Shown in pieces: positions 7,221 through 14,207 of a stretch of 31,599 nt of DNA; the first letter of the stretch is position 1, and the number at the start of each line of letters is the position of its first letter. The notes under the pieces are model-generated. The model was not told the DNA's origin, searched no databases, and was given only the letters and a program-made list of their open reading frames with translations. Source of the DNA: JTS-RE9 sp964649195 (lineage in GTDB: Bacteria > Planctomycetota > Phycisphaerae > Phycisphaerales > Phycisphaeraceae); contig CAZYPK010000046.1 in assembly GCA_964649195.1 (NCBI GenBank), forward strand, positions 1 to 31,599. The letters are read 5' to 3'. The position numbers were made by a program, and so were the translations under genes.

Positions 7221-7325
7221 CGCCAGCAACGGTGCTGGCGACGTTTGTGCGGCCCACCGGCATCGCCCTTTGGGGCAGGTGGGCCTTTCAAGCCAGCGGA
7301 TCGGAAACGCTCCGCTGGCTCTTTC
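7221..7325 (+). other. Three tandem hairpins, possible structured RNA or multi-hairpin terminator
   Basis: Hairpin 1: CGCCAGCA / TGCTGGCG (7221-7240). Hairpin 2: GGCCCACC / GGTGGGCC (7251-7285), followed by TTTC. Hairpin 3: AGCCAGCGGA / TCCGCTGGCT (7291-7320), perfect over 10 bp, followed by CTTTC. Hairpin 2 lies within the right copy of the ACGTTTGTGCGGC repeat (7241-7291). They may jointly end the small gene's transcript or form a stable non-coding RNA. Confidence 0.6.
7241..7291. repeat. Structured direct repeat, right copy
   Basis: ACGTTTGTGCGGC (7241-7253), then a variable part, then GGGGCAGGT and GGCCTTTCAA. This is the same block order and orientation as at 6011-6060. The middle part differs in sequence but both copies can form a hairpin, which suggests that structure is conserved. 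Confidence 0.55.
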
Positions 7326-7354
7326 GGAACCACAGCCATGAACGACACCCACCA

Positions 7355-7672
7355 TCACGGCTTGACTGAGGCGGAGCGCGCCACGTCACGGATTTCAAGC
7401 AGTGCGCCCCAAATCAGGCAGAGGAATCCCGACGCGAACAGCAGCCCGCCGACAATCGCACGTGCCCCGCTGGCACTGAGCAGCGCCTTGAAGAAAAGCT
7501 CCATGCCATATGCGGCGTTCTGTGCCTTCTCCAGGTCGGCGTATGAAGGACCGCCGGGCAGCAACCCCACGATCATCATCAGCGCGCCGATGCCGATCAG
7601 CAGTGATCCGGCGATCAGAACGGCGGTTCGCCTGGTGAAAGCGATTTGCATGACTGGAGAACGGTCATTCAC
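7355..7672 (-). CDS. Small two-helix membrane protein
   Basis: A 105-residue protein with two clear membrane segments: AVLIAGSLLIGIGALMMIVG (about 16-37) and IVGGLLFASGFLCLIWGALL (about 73-95), joined by a polar region with YADLEKAQNAAYGMELFF. The chosen start is GTG at 7672 because AAGGAG lies seven bases before it; the inner ATG at 7651 has no such site. Size and topology would fit a holin, but there is no lysozyme nearby and many element-borne membrane proteins look like this (superinfection exclusion is another option). It stands alone on the minus strand between rightward genes and is bracketed by a 14-base direct repeat, CATGAACGACACCC (7337-7350 and 7735-7748). Confidence 0.6.
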   Translation of the reverse strand: MNDRSPVMQIAFTRRTAVLIAGSLLIGIGALMMIVGLLPGGPSYADLEKAQNAAYGMELFFKALLSASGARAIVGGLLFASGFLCLIWGALLEIRDVARSASVKP

Positions 7673-7735
7673 GATTTGGCTCCTTGGGGGCATTGTTTTT
7701 CGATCAACGATCTTTGTCAAATTGCCTGGAGAGTC

Positions 7736-8083
7736 ATGAACGACACCCCCGAATTCAACCCGCTGTCCGATCCCGACGTTCGGCGCGTGAACGGCCGGGT
7801 TGCCGCGCTGCAAGCGCGGCTCGACCAGGTGAACGAAGGATTGCGGATGAGCCGCGCGCCGTTCGAGTTTCTTCACCGCCACGGCCTGGCCGAGACGGAG
7901 CGCACCATCGGCCGCGAAATGACGGCGGGCATGGTGAGCGCCCTGGCCGCGTGGGCCTTCGCCACGCTCGAACTCGCCGACATGCGGGCCGGTTTCGAGG
8001 AAGCGGAACTGATCGCCGACGAGCTGCGCCGCAAGGCGGAGTCAGAGCAACATAACGAAGGCGAGGAATGGGAAGGAGGGTGA
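7736..8083 (+). CDS. Hypothetical protein, start of rightward arm
   Basis: A 115-residue helical protein I do not recognise: NGRVAALQARLDQVNEGLRM and LAAWAFATLELADMRAGFEE suggest two to three long amphipathic helices, with an acidic end (EQHNEGEEWEGG). The ATG at 7736 has GGAG close upstream. It opens the rightward set of genes before the transposase, where Mu-like elements carry small regulators, but no DNA-binding motif is evident. The preceding ~60 bases must hold part of its promoter; I cannot point to a convincing one. Confidence 0.6.
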   Translation: MNDTPEFNPLSDPDVRRVNGRVAALQARLDQVNEGLRMSRAPFEFLHRHGLAETERTIGREMTAGMVSALAAWAFATLELADMRAGFEEAELIADELRRKAESEQHNEGEEWEGG

Positions 8084-8118
8084 AGCCGACCAGGGATAAA
8101 GCATCGATCGCATCGTCG

Positions 8119-8162
8119 CCGGCGGAGGCATCGTCCAGGGAAAAGAACATGCCTCCCGCCGG
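8119..8162. other. Hairpin in the leader of the 8216 gene
   Basis: CCGGCGGAGGCAT (8119-8131) pairs with ATGCCTCCCGCCGG (8149-8162), one bulged base, loop of 17. It lies between two rightward genes, about 50 bases before the next start, with no T-run. It may control translation or mark an RNA processing site. Confidence 0.45.
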
Positions 8163-8215
8163 TCATCATGTAAGGGCCTGAGAACCCACATTCACAACCT
8201 TTTGAGAGGCATGTC

Positions 8216-9148
8216 ATGAGCAATCGTACTGTGAAAAAGCGTACCCGCCAAGCACGCAGCCGCGACACGAAGACCACGCCGTCACGCCTTCGCCGCATCC
8301 GTGCCGACTTCGATCCCAAGACACAGCCGACGGCGAAGCCCGGTGATTTCATCTTCGACACCCGCGCCGGCCTCTACGGCTTCGTCAAGTCGGCGACGGA
8401 CAAGGCGATCACCTTCGCCGGCAACGATGGGCGCGACCATGATGCCGCTGTGAAAGATGCGGAAGTCACGCCTCGCAGATTCATTGAAGGCATGCAGCAG
8501 ACGAGCACCGACCGCGAACTGGAAGAGGCCATCACCGACAAACTCGACCGCGATTCACTCGCACGGCTCAACGAAGTCAGCGCGCCGCCGCATCCCGTCG
8601 CCGCCGCCCGGCGAGAGCAGACGGCACGCGGTCACCGATTCAACGCGGAACTGAAACCCGGCATAGTGATCCATGATCGACCGGGCAAGCGCATCGGTGT
8701 CGTGTGGCACGCCTTCAACGGCCTTGATCTGTGCGTTTACATGGCCCAGGACGGGAAGCTTTATCACTGCCGCATTCAGGATGTCTTCATTGAGCCGAGG
8801 CCCACTGGTGAAGGTGCGCGGTATTTCTTCCCGCTGCACCTTCAGCCGCCCACAGCCTATCCCGCCGACACGATGAAGCCGATGCAGCAGATCGACGGCG
8901 TGCTGATCAAGATCGGCGATCTGCTCAGCGCGCTCCGCGCCATCGCCGTGCCTGCGGAACTTCACCGGATCGCCGAGTATCCGGCATCAGTCCGCGAACA
9001 CCTGAGCCATGCGGTGAGCGAGATCAACGAATGGCGCGCGAACTGGATGGATGAATTGATCGGCAACACGGAAGCCCCCGGGGGATTCGACCAGCCGCTG
9101 CGATCGGCGAAGGAATTGAAAGCCGCCGGTGCGGCCTATGTGGCATGA
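8216..9148 (+). CDS. Hypothetical protein of the rightward arm
   Basis: A 310-residue protein I cannot assign. The N-terminus is strongly basic (residues 1-30, KKRTRQARSRDTKTTPSRLR), suggesting nucleic-acid contact. Two beta-rich segments follow that look like small barrel folds: PGDFIFDTRAGLYGFVKSAT (about 43-62) and LKPGIVIHDRPGKRIGVVWH (about 145-165), each beginning with a PGD/PGI turn. The C-terminal third is helical. The start at 8216 has GAGAGG six bases upstream. Its stop lies before the transposase start, suggesting one operon. A role in transposition or in protecting the ends would suit the position but is only inference. Confidence 0.6.
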   Translation: MSNRTVKKRTRQARSRDTKTTPSRLRRIRADFDPKTQPTAKPGDFIFDTRAGLYGFVKSATDKAITFAGNDGRDHDAAVKDAEVTPRRFIEGMQQTSTDRELEEAITDKLDRDSLARLNEVSAPPHPVAAARREQTARGHRFNAELKPGIVIHDRPGKRIGVVWHAFNGLDLCVYMAQDGKLYHCRIQDVFIEPRPTGEGARYFFPLHLQPPTAYPADTMKPMQQIDGVLIKIGDLLSALRAIAVPAELHRIAEYPASVREHLSHAVSEINEWRANWMDELIGNTEAPGGFDQPLRSAKELKAAGAAYVA

Positions 9149-9209
9149 GTTTGCACATGCCTCGCACCGCGATCGCCGAAAGGCGATCCGGTGTTTTTCA
9201 GAGATTCAA

Positions 9210-11348
9210 ATGAGCGCACTGCCTTCCAACCTGATCCTTGCCAGCGCCGCCGCGCCGCCTCCGGTCGCACCGCCCGCGCCGCGCGGGGCGCAGTGGCTTT
9301 CGGCGCAGGCCGCTGCGGATCGGATGGGCGTCACACCCAGGCGGATCGCGCAGCTCTGTGGGAAGTGGAGCGCGGCAGGCACGGCCCGCCGCGTCCAGGG
9401 CAGGTGGGAAGTGCGCGAGGATGCCGATCCGCAGCTTGCCCGCGTGCTGTTTCCCGAAGCGATGAGCGAGACGTTTTCGTGGGGCAGGCTCACCCACGCC
9501 CAGCGCGGCGAACTCATGCGGCGCGAGGCGATCGTGAAGGGCTGGGGGCCGGCGCGCGAAGCGGGGTTCCGCGCGGGGCTGACCGTGGAGAAGGCGACGA
9601 TCGTTTACTGCGAGCGCATCAGCGCCCAGGGCAAGGTCGAGTTGACGCCAACGACGCTCTACTCGTGGCATCGCGCCTGGCGGGCCGAGGGCGTGGCGGG
9701 GCTGGTGGACAAGCGATGGATGGCGTCCAGGCGCGATGAAGCCGATCCATTTCTGAGCGAGACGAAGCGGTGGTTTCTCATGCCGAACAAGCGCTTTTCC
9801 AAGCGCGATTGCTGGCTGATGGCGCAGGTCGAAGCGAACCGCCAGGGCTGGCCGGTGCGAAGCTACGGGGCCGTGAAGCGGTTCCTGGCCCAGGTGCCCC
9901 AATCGACGGCCATCATGCGCCGCGAGGGCGCGGAGGCATTCACGAACGAATGCGAGCCGTTCGGCGAGCGCGACTACAGCACGATCGATTCCAACGGATG
10001 GTGGTGTGCGGATCATCATGCGTTTGATGATTTCGTCAAAGGCCCCAACGGCAAGCCATGCCGGCCCTGGCTCACTGCATGGATGGATTGTCGATCGCGG
10101 TACATCGTCGGTTACGTGATCCGCTGCGCTGATCCGAACAGCGACACGATCATCGAAGCTTGGCGCATCGCGGTGCTGGCGCATGGCGTACCGCACAACG
10201 CGCTGATGGATAACGGGCGCGACTTCAAGGCTCATGCGTTTGCCGGGCCGGGCCGGAGAGGATCGCGAAAACTGCACGTCGATAACAATGCGCCGCGCGT
10301 GACGAGCATTCTTGAAGGGCTGGGCGTGACCAAGGTTCTGGCCAAGCCATATCACCCACAATCGAAACCGATCGAGCGATTCTTCCGCACGGTCAAAGAG
10401 AAGTACAGCGCCTGGTGGGCGACGTACACCGGCGGCAACCCGGCCACAAAGCCCGAATCGCTGGCCGACAATCTCAAGGCAGGCAAAGCGCCGATGCTGG
10501 AAGTGTTCGACGCCGCATTCTCACGCTGGCTGGAAACGGGTTATCACCAAAGTCATCACCAGGGCGACAGCATGAACATGCAGACGCCCGCCGCTGTTTA
10601 CGCGGCCTGCATGGTGGAAAAACGCACGACCTCGCGCGAGGCATTGGATGTGCTGTGTCTTCGCCCCAGCAAGCCGACCCGCGTGACGCAGAACGGCGTG
10701 CGCATCGACGGGCTGACCTACTTCGACATCGACCTGGTGGCGAAGCACCTGGGCAGGATGGTGACGCTGCGGATCGATCCGCGCGACATCACGCAGGGCG
10801 TGCAGGTGTATGAGGCGGACACCGACCGTTTCATCTGCATCGCCATGCCCAAACGCAAATTGCCCTGGGGCGCATCGAGCCAGGAGTTGCGCGAGGCGCA
10901 TGCGGAGAAGAGCAAGGTTCGCCGCAAGGTGCGCGAGTACGCCGAGCAGGTGAGACCGCGCGCCAACGAGGACATCATGGACACCATGCTGCGGGCGCGG
11001 GCGATCGAGGCGCGGCACCAGGCCGGGCAATCGCCGCCGCCTGACCCGAATGACGGCGGCATGGTGCTCAAGCCGGTGCGGTCATCGATCGATGACCAGT
11101 TGCCCGCGATCCGCAGGGCGAAGCAGGCGCAACAGTATCGGCACGCGGCGGGAGCGGAAACCATCACATCCAACGACATCGCGGCCGCGTTCGCGCGCAG
11201 GCCCGAATCACCACCAACTTCAACGACGAGCTTCATGGATTTGGAAGCCGTCTTTCGCGGTCACGGAGGGCAAAGCCCGGACGCTCGGAGCGAGCCGGCG
11301 ATCGATCCCTTTGCCGAGTTGTCGGCTCAGTTGCGAGGTGAACCGTGA
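9210..11348 (+). CDS. Mu-type DDE transposase (MuA-like)
   Basis: A 712-residue transposase that would cut and join the element ends. The N-terminus has a helix-turn-helix domain, WLSAQAAADRMGVTPRRIAQ (about 30-60), for site recognition. It is followed by a helical, Arg/Trp-rich segment (LYSWHRAWRAEGVAGLVDKRW) like the second DNA-binding part of MuA. The catalytic core shows STIDSNGW with Asp260, LMDNGRDF with Asp334 and QSKPIERFF with Glu389; the 74- and 55-residue spacings match Asp269-Asp336-Glu392 of MuA closely. A beta-barrel and a helical tail that would contact the ATPase follow. The ATG at 9210 is chosen; an in-frame GTG at 9129 overlaps the previous gene. The stop overlaps a GTG of the next reading frame. 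All catalytic residues are present, so the protein should be active. Confidence 0.9.
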   Translation: MSALPSNLILASAAAPPPVAPPAPRGAQWLSAQAAADRMGVTPRRIAQLCGKWSAAGTARRVQGRWEVREDADPQLARVLFPEAMSETFSWGRLTHAQRGELMRREAIVKGWGPAREAGFRAGLTVEKATIVYCERISAQGKVELTPTTLYSWHRAWRAEGVAGLVDKRWMASRRDEADPFLSETKRWFLMPNKRFSKRDCWLMAQVEANRQGWPVRSYGAVKRFLAQVPQSTAIMRREGAEAFTNECEPFGERDYSTIDSNGWWCADHHAFDDFVKGPNGKPCRPWLTAWMDCRSRYIVGYVIRCADPNSDTIIEAWRIAVLAHGVPHNALMDNGRDFKAHAFAGPGRRGSRKLHVDNNAPRVTSILEGLGVTKVLAKPYHPQSKPIERFFRTVKEKYSAWWATYTGGNPATKPESLADNLKAGKAPMLEVFDAAFSRWLETGYHQSHHQGDSMNMQTPAAVYAACMVEKRTTSREALDVLCLRPSKPTRVTQNGVRIDGLTYFDIDLVAKHLGRMVTLRIDPRDITQGVQVYEADTDRFICIAMPKRKLPWGASSQELREAHAEKSKVRRKVREYAEQVRPRANEDIMDTMLRARAIEARHQAGQSPPPDPNDGGMVLKPVRSSIDDQLPAIRRAKQAQQYRHAAGAETITSNDIAAAFARRPESPPTSTTSFMDLEAVFRGHGGQSPDARSEPAIDPFAELSAQLRGEP

Positions 11349-11386
11349 GCGATCCCATCGATCAACTAATGCAAGGAAGCCGCATC

Positions 11387-12499
11387 ATGAATGGATCAAG
11401 GACGATCCGGCACGACGACTCGGAGAAGGTCACGCCGCAGGACCGCGAGGCGGTGGCGACGGCGATCCGCGCCTACCTTGCGCATCGCGCCTTGCCGTGC
11501 AGTTACCTGTCGCGCGATGTCGGCGTCTCGGCCTCGACGATCAGCCAGTTCCTCAAAGGAACCTACAAGGGCGACTGGCAGCGTCTGGCGATCGACCTTG
11601 ATCTGTGGCTTGAAGTGCAGATGAATCGCGATGCCGCGCCGCGCGTGGCGGAGTTCGTTCAGACGGGCGTGGCCAGGGAGATCGCCTTGGTGGCGAGCAT
11701 CGCCGCCGACCTGGGCGGCATCGGCATGGCCTTCGGTGACAGCGGCATCGGCAAGACGCTGGCGCTTCGCGCCATCGAAGCGGAGCGGCCCGGCTCGATT
11801 TACGTGAGCATCGAGCAGGTCGGCACGACGGCCCAGGCGGTGATCGAGGCGATCGGGCGGGCGATGAAGGTGAATCCCGGCGCTCGCTACGTGAGCAGCC
11901 GGCACTGGGCCGAGGCGATCAAGGCACGGCTGCGCGGCACGGGACGGCTGCTCATCGTCGATCAGATTCACAAGCTGTGCGGCGTCGATCCGCAGGATCG
12001 CGCTCTTTTCGCTTTGTGCGACCTGCACGATCTCACCGGCGCGCCGCAGCTATGGGTCGGCACCACCGACCTGGTGGGTTATCTGGAGCGCGGCGAAGGT
12101 CGCGGCAAGCAGTCGTTGGCGCAGATTCGCAGCCGCATCGTGGTCTGCCGCGATCTGCATGAGCGGTCGAGCGATGGCGGGCAGGGCGAACCGCTGTTCA
12201 CCATTGACGATGTTCGCAAGGTGTTTGCGAGGAACAAAATCAGGCTGGCCGGTGACGCCGCGCGCTACCTGATGAAGCTGGCGAACCTGCCCGGCTCGGG
12301 CGGGCTGCGGGCCTGCATCAACATTGTGCGCATGGCGACGAAGGTGTTTGAGAGTCGCGCCGATGGCAAGGCGGTCTCGCTCTCGGCTGATGCGCTGCAT
12401 GCGGTGATGCCGATGCTGGCCACCAAGCGCGTCATGTCGCGCACGCAGGCGCAGCTGCGGGATGAGGATCGGCAGGGCGTGATGGCGATGGCGGGCTGA
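11387..12499 (+). CDS. MuB-like AAA+ ATPase, target-selection protein
   Basis: A 370-residue ATPase. It has an N-terminal HTH (CSYLSRDVGVSASTISQFLK, about 40-60), as in MuB, then Walker A GDSGIGKT (about 122-129) and Walker B RLLIVDQIHK (about 188-197). MuB-type proteins bind target DNA, form filaments and deliver it to the transposase, and protect the element from self-insertion. Here the residue after the Walker B Asp is Gln, not the usual catalytic Glu, which could slow hydrolysis. A sensor-like GTTDLVGYLER and a helical C-terminal domain follow. I favour ATG 11387 with AAGGAAG seven bases upstream over the GTG at 11345 that overlaps the transposase stop. It follows the transposase directly, as B follows A in Mu. 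Confidence 0.85.
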   Translation: MNGSRTIRHDDSEKVTPQDREAVATAIRAYLAHRALPCSYLSRDVGVSASTISQFLKGTYKGDWQRLAIDLDLWLEVQMNRDAAPRVAEFVQTGVAREIALVASIAADLGGIGMAFGDSGIGKTLALRAIEAERPGSIYVSIEQVGTTAQAVIEAIGRAMKVNPGARYVSSRHWAEAIKARLRGTGRLLIVDQIHKLCGVDPQDRALFALCDLHDLTGAPQLWVGTTDLVGYLERGEGRGKQSLAQIRSRIVVCRDLHERSSDGGQGEPLFTIDDVRKVFARNKIRLAGDAARYLMKLANLPGSGGLRACINIVRMATKVFESRADGKAVSLSADALHAVMPMLATKRVMSRTQAQLRDEDRQGVMAMAG

Positions 12500-12538
12500 T
12501 CGGCGCTTGATGTGGCAACATTCAAGGAACTATTCATC

Positions 12539-13021
12539 ATGGCATGGACCAACAAACAAAAGGCTACGGCGGTGCGGTCATGCCGTGCGGCGGGGATCGG
12601 CGATGAGCATCGCAAGCTGCTGCTTCGCCAGTTCCGCAACGCCCGTTTCAACGCGAAGGGCGAGCGCGTCGATGAACCGACCTCGACATCAAAAAGGTTG
12701 AGCAACGCCGACTTCGAAGCCTTCATGGCGGTGATCGAGCGCACCAGCGATGGCCGCCTGCCCGGCTTCGGCGCGGGCTACTGGGCGCGAAAGTCCGGCG
12801 ATCGTCTGCATCGTCTGCGCTTCGCCGTGCGCGCCCTGGCCGATCAGCTCGAAGCCGCCGGCCTGCTCGCCCCCGGCGGCCTCGGCCTGGCGGGATGGAT
12901 TCAAAAGCGCGTCACCCAGGGCGAGCCGCGCGAAGTTGCGCAACTTGATTATCACGAGTTGCTCATCCTCATCACGCAACTGAACGCATACCGGCGGCAG
13001 CGCCGCACGGAGGCGGCATGA
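12539..13021 (+). CDS. GemA-like protein (Mu gp16 / DUF1018-like)
   Basis: A 160-residue helical protein. The start NKQKATAVRSCRAAGIGDEH followed by HRKLLLRQF resembles the opening of Mu gp16/GemA proteins, which begin with a short helix and a 'D..YR.LL...' motif. The C-terminal half, LAGWIQKRVTQGEPREVAQL then YHELLILITQLNAYRRQRR, resembles the 'W+...TG...L..L...E...VI..L+.W' end of that family. GemA modulates host gene expression in Mu; its biochemistry is poorly known. The start ATG 12539 has AAGGAA upstream. The stop overlaps the next start (ATGA). Assignment is by pattern and position in the early operon. Confidence 0.6.
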   Translation: MAWTNKQKATAVRSCRAAGIGDEHRKLLLRQFRNARFNAKGERVDEPTSTSKRLSNADFEAFMAVIERTSDGRLPGFGAGYWARKSGDRLHRLRFAVRALADQLEAAGLLAPGGLGLAGWIQKRVTQGEPREVAQLDYHELLILITQLNAYRRQRRTEAA

Positions 13022-13488
13022 ACGCGATCGACAACACCATCGACTCGGAAGCCGTCGCCATCGCTCTGGATCGGTTGCTGCGCAGGCATCCGGGCGGCGG
13101 GCCGCGCAGCCATGTCGTTCGGCTCAACCGCGACGTGCTGCTTGTGCTGTGCCATGACATCGCCGATCCGCGAATCACCAACAGTGATGTGTTTGCGAAG
13201 CTGGAACGCGACCTGGGCGGTCGATGCCCCGGCCGGTCCTCTTTGTATCGGTTCGCCGATTGCTTTCTGGCTGTTTACGCAGAAGTGCGAAGTGAGTTGG
13301 ATGGCGCGACTCTTCACCCTGAGCTTGCCGCATTGCCCATTCATGAGGTGGCGCGACGGCTCTGCCTCAAGCCCGCCCAGGTGCAACACCTGATCGACGG
13401 CGGCAAGCTTCATGCGGTCGAACTGGCCGGGCAGGTGCGTGTGCCGATGGAATCCCTTCAAACCCTGCTCGCGGAGCGCAAGCCATGA
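13018..13488 (+). CDS. Excisionase-type HTH protein
   Basis: A 156-residue protein. The C-terminal part, LPIHEVARRLCLKPAQVQHL then IDGGKLHAVELAGQVRVPME, is a typical winged helix of the excisionase/MerR-like type (helix-turn-helix, then a hairpin ending in R(V/I)P...L..LL). The N-terminal half (SNSDVFAKLERDLGGR-like region, GRSSLYRFADCFLAVYAEV) is helical and may hold a second HTH. The start overlaps the stop of the GemA-like gene by ATGA and its own stop overlaps the next start the same way, so three proteins are made in a fixed ratio. It may be a transcription factor for the arms or an accessory protein in transposition. Confidence 0.65.
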   Translation: MNAIDNTIDSEAVAIALDRLLRRHPGGGPRSHVVRLNRDVLLVLCHDIADPRITNSDVFAKLERDLGGRCPGRSSLYRFADCFLAVYAEVRSELDGATLHPELAALPIHEVARRLCLKPAQVQHLIDGGKLHAVELAGQVRVPMESLQTLLAERKP

Positions 13489-13994
13489 AGCGGCCACGCA
13501 AAAGCAAGCGGCGGATTCACGCCCAGCGACTGGCGGCGCTGGCCAAGGCGCGATCGGTGGAGACGAAGATCAGGCATCTGCGATTCAAGATTCTGTGTCG
13601 CGAGCGAAGCCTGGCAACCGAAACCGAACCGCGCATCAGAAAACTTGCCGCGCAACACATCGAGCGATTGCGCGGCAAACTCGCCGAGTTGCTCGCGCTT
13701 CCTCCTTCACCCGCACCGCCGCCCATCGGCTTCCTGACCGCCGCACCCGATGGCCGCTGGCTGCCCCTCGCGGCCGCCGCCCGGCTCATGAACCTCAACC
13801 CCGCCCACCTGGCCCGCCGCTGCCGGCTCTCGTTGGCGGCCCGCGGCCTGGCCGTGCGCGTGGCCGTCGAAGGCGCCGCGGGCCTGCCGCGCTGGTTCAT
13901 CGCCCGCGACCTGGACGAACGCCTGGCCGAGGCGCAACCGGCCATCACCACCACTTCCGATGAAGGGTTGAAAGAGGGATTGAAGGCCGAGTAA
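13485..13994 (+). CDS. DNA-binding-like protein sharing the transposase N-terminal domain
   Basis: A 169-residue protein. Residues 1-70 are basic and coiled-coil-like (RLAALAKARSVETKIRHLRF). After a Pro-rich linker (LPPSPAPPPIGF), residues about 90-150 (WLPLAAAARLMNLNPAHLAR then RCRLSLAARGLAVRV and RWFIARDLDERLAE) match the transposase N-terminus in pattern: W-L-x-A-x-A-A-x-R-M, P-x-x-[IL]-A-x-x-C, A-A-x-G-x-A-x-R-V, then a D-x-x-L-A. It may thus bind the same end sites or a related operator, competing with or helping the transposase. It is the last gene of the rightward arm; the right-end transposase sites begin 80 bases after its stop. Confidence 0.6.
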   Translation: MKRPRKSKRRIHAQRLAALAKARSVETKIRHLRFKILCRERSLATETEPRIRKLAAQHIERLRGKLAELLALPPSPAPPPIGFLTAAPDGRWLPLAAAARLMNLNPAHLARRCRLSLAARGLAVRVAVEGAAGLPRWFIARDLDERLAEAQPAITTTSDEGLKEGLKAE

Positions 13995-14074
13995 ACGGCC
14001 TTTGATCGACATGTGAGGGATTGTGTTGAAAGTCCGCTTTCACGGTTTGGGCTTTTGATATGCGCCTGATGGTC

Positions 14075-14094
14075 TTACCAAGTGCGCGGCCAGG
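14075..14094 (-). repeat. Second right transposase site (R2-like)
   Basis: On the minus strand CCTGGCCGCGCACTTGGTAA, a near copy of the adjacent terminal site with the same orientation and 21 bp offset. Two abutting sites at the right end match the R1-R2 layout of Mu. Confidence 0.65.
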
Positions 14095-14095
14095 A

Positions 14096-14120
14096 TTCCG
14101 AAGTGCGCTGGCCAATTACA
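14096..14120 (-). repeat. Right terminal transposase site (R1-like)
   Basis: On the minus strand this reads TGTAA then TTGGCCAGCGCACTTCGGAA. It is the inverted partner of the left terminal site. Confidence 0.75.
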
Positions 14121-14125
14121 GCGAT
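14121..14125. repeat. Target-site duplication GCGAT, right copy
   Basis: GCGAT immediately after the element's terminal CA; identical to 49-53. An exact match of both copies argues that the insertion is intact and that no deletion spans either end. Confidence 0.85.
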
Positions 14126-14172
14126 TGCCCTGATTCGCGTGTGAACCCATTCACATTTTCCGCCGACCGCGC

Positions 14173-14200
14173 TTGACTGATATTGATATTGCGATATCAT
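14173..14200 (+). promoter_or_regulatory. Promoter with Fur/Zur-like operator
   Basis: TTGACT (14173-14178) and TATCAT (14195-14200) are spaced by 16 bases. The perfect palindrome TGATAT-TGCG-ATATCA (14184-14199) fills the spacer and overlaps the -10. It can be read as GATATT-GATATT-GC-GATATC, the repeated hexamer style of Fur-family sites. The neighbouring His-rich and PEP-CTERM genes favour Zur over Fur; this is inference. Transcription would begin near 14207, right at the ATG at 14208, implying a leaderless message. Confidence 0.55.
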
Positions 14201-14207
14201 GAAGACC

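Larger units (their letters stand above)
54..14120. mobile_element. Complete Mu-type transposable element carrying capsid genes
   Basis: The boundaries come directly from the sequence. The left end reads TGTCGTTGGCCAGCGCA (54-70). The right end read inward on the minus strand gives TGTAATTGGCCAGCGCA (14120-14104), 15 of 17 identical, and both begin with TG as in Mu. A 5-bp duplication, GCGAT, flanks both ends; Mu makes 5-bp duplications. Inside are a MuA-like DDE transposase, a MuB-like ATPase, a GemA-like protein, a repressor region, a sigma-like factor, prohead protease, capsid protein and a tape-measure-like protein. The arms diverge from the repressor region, unlike Mu, where early and late genes run the same way. 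I see no terminase, portal, sheath, tube, baseplate, fibre or lysis genes. It could be a capsid-encoding satellite, a minimal unusual phage, or a phage that lost a middle block yet kept both ends. Confidence 0.9.
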
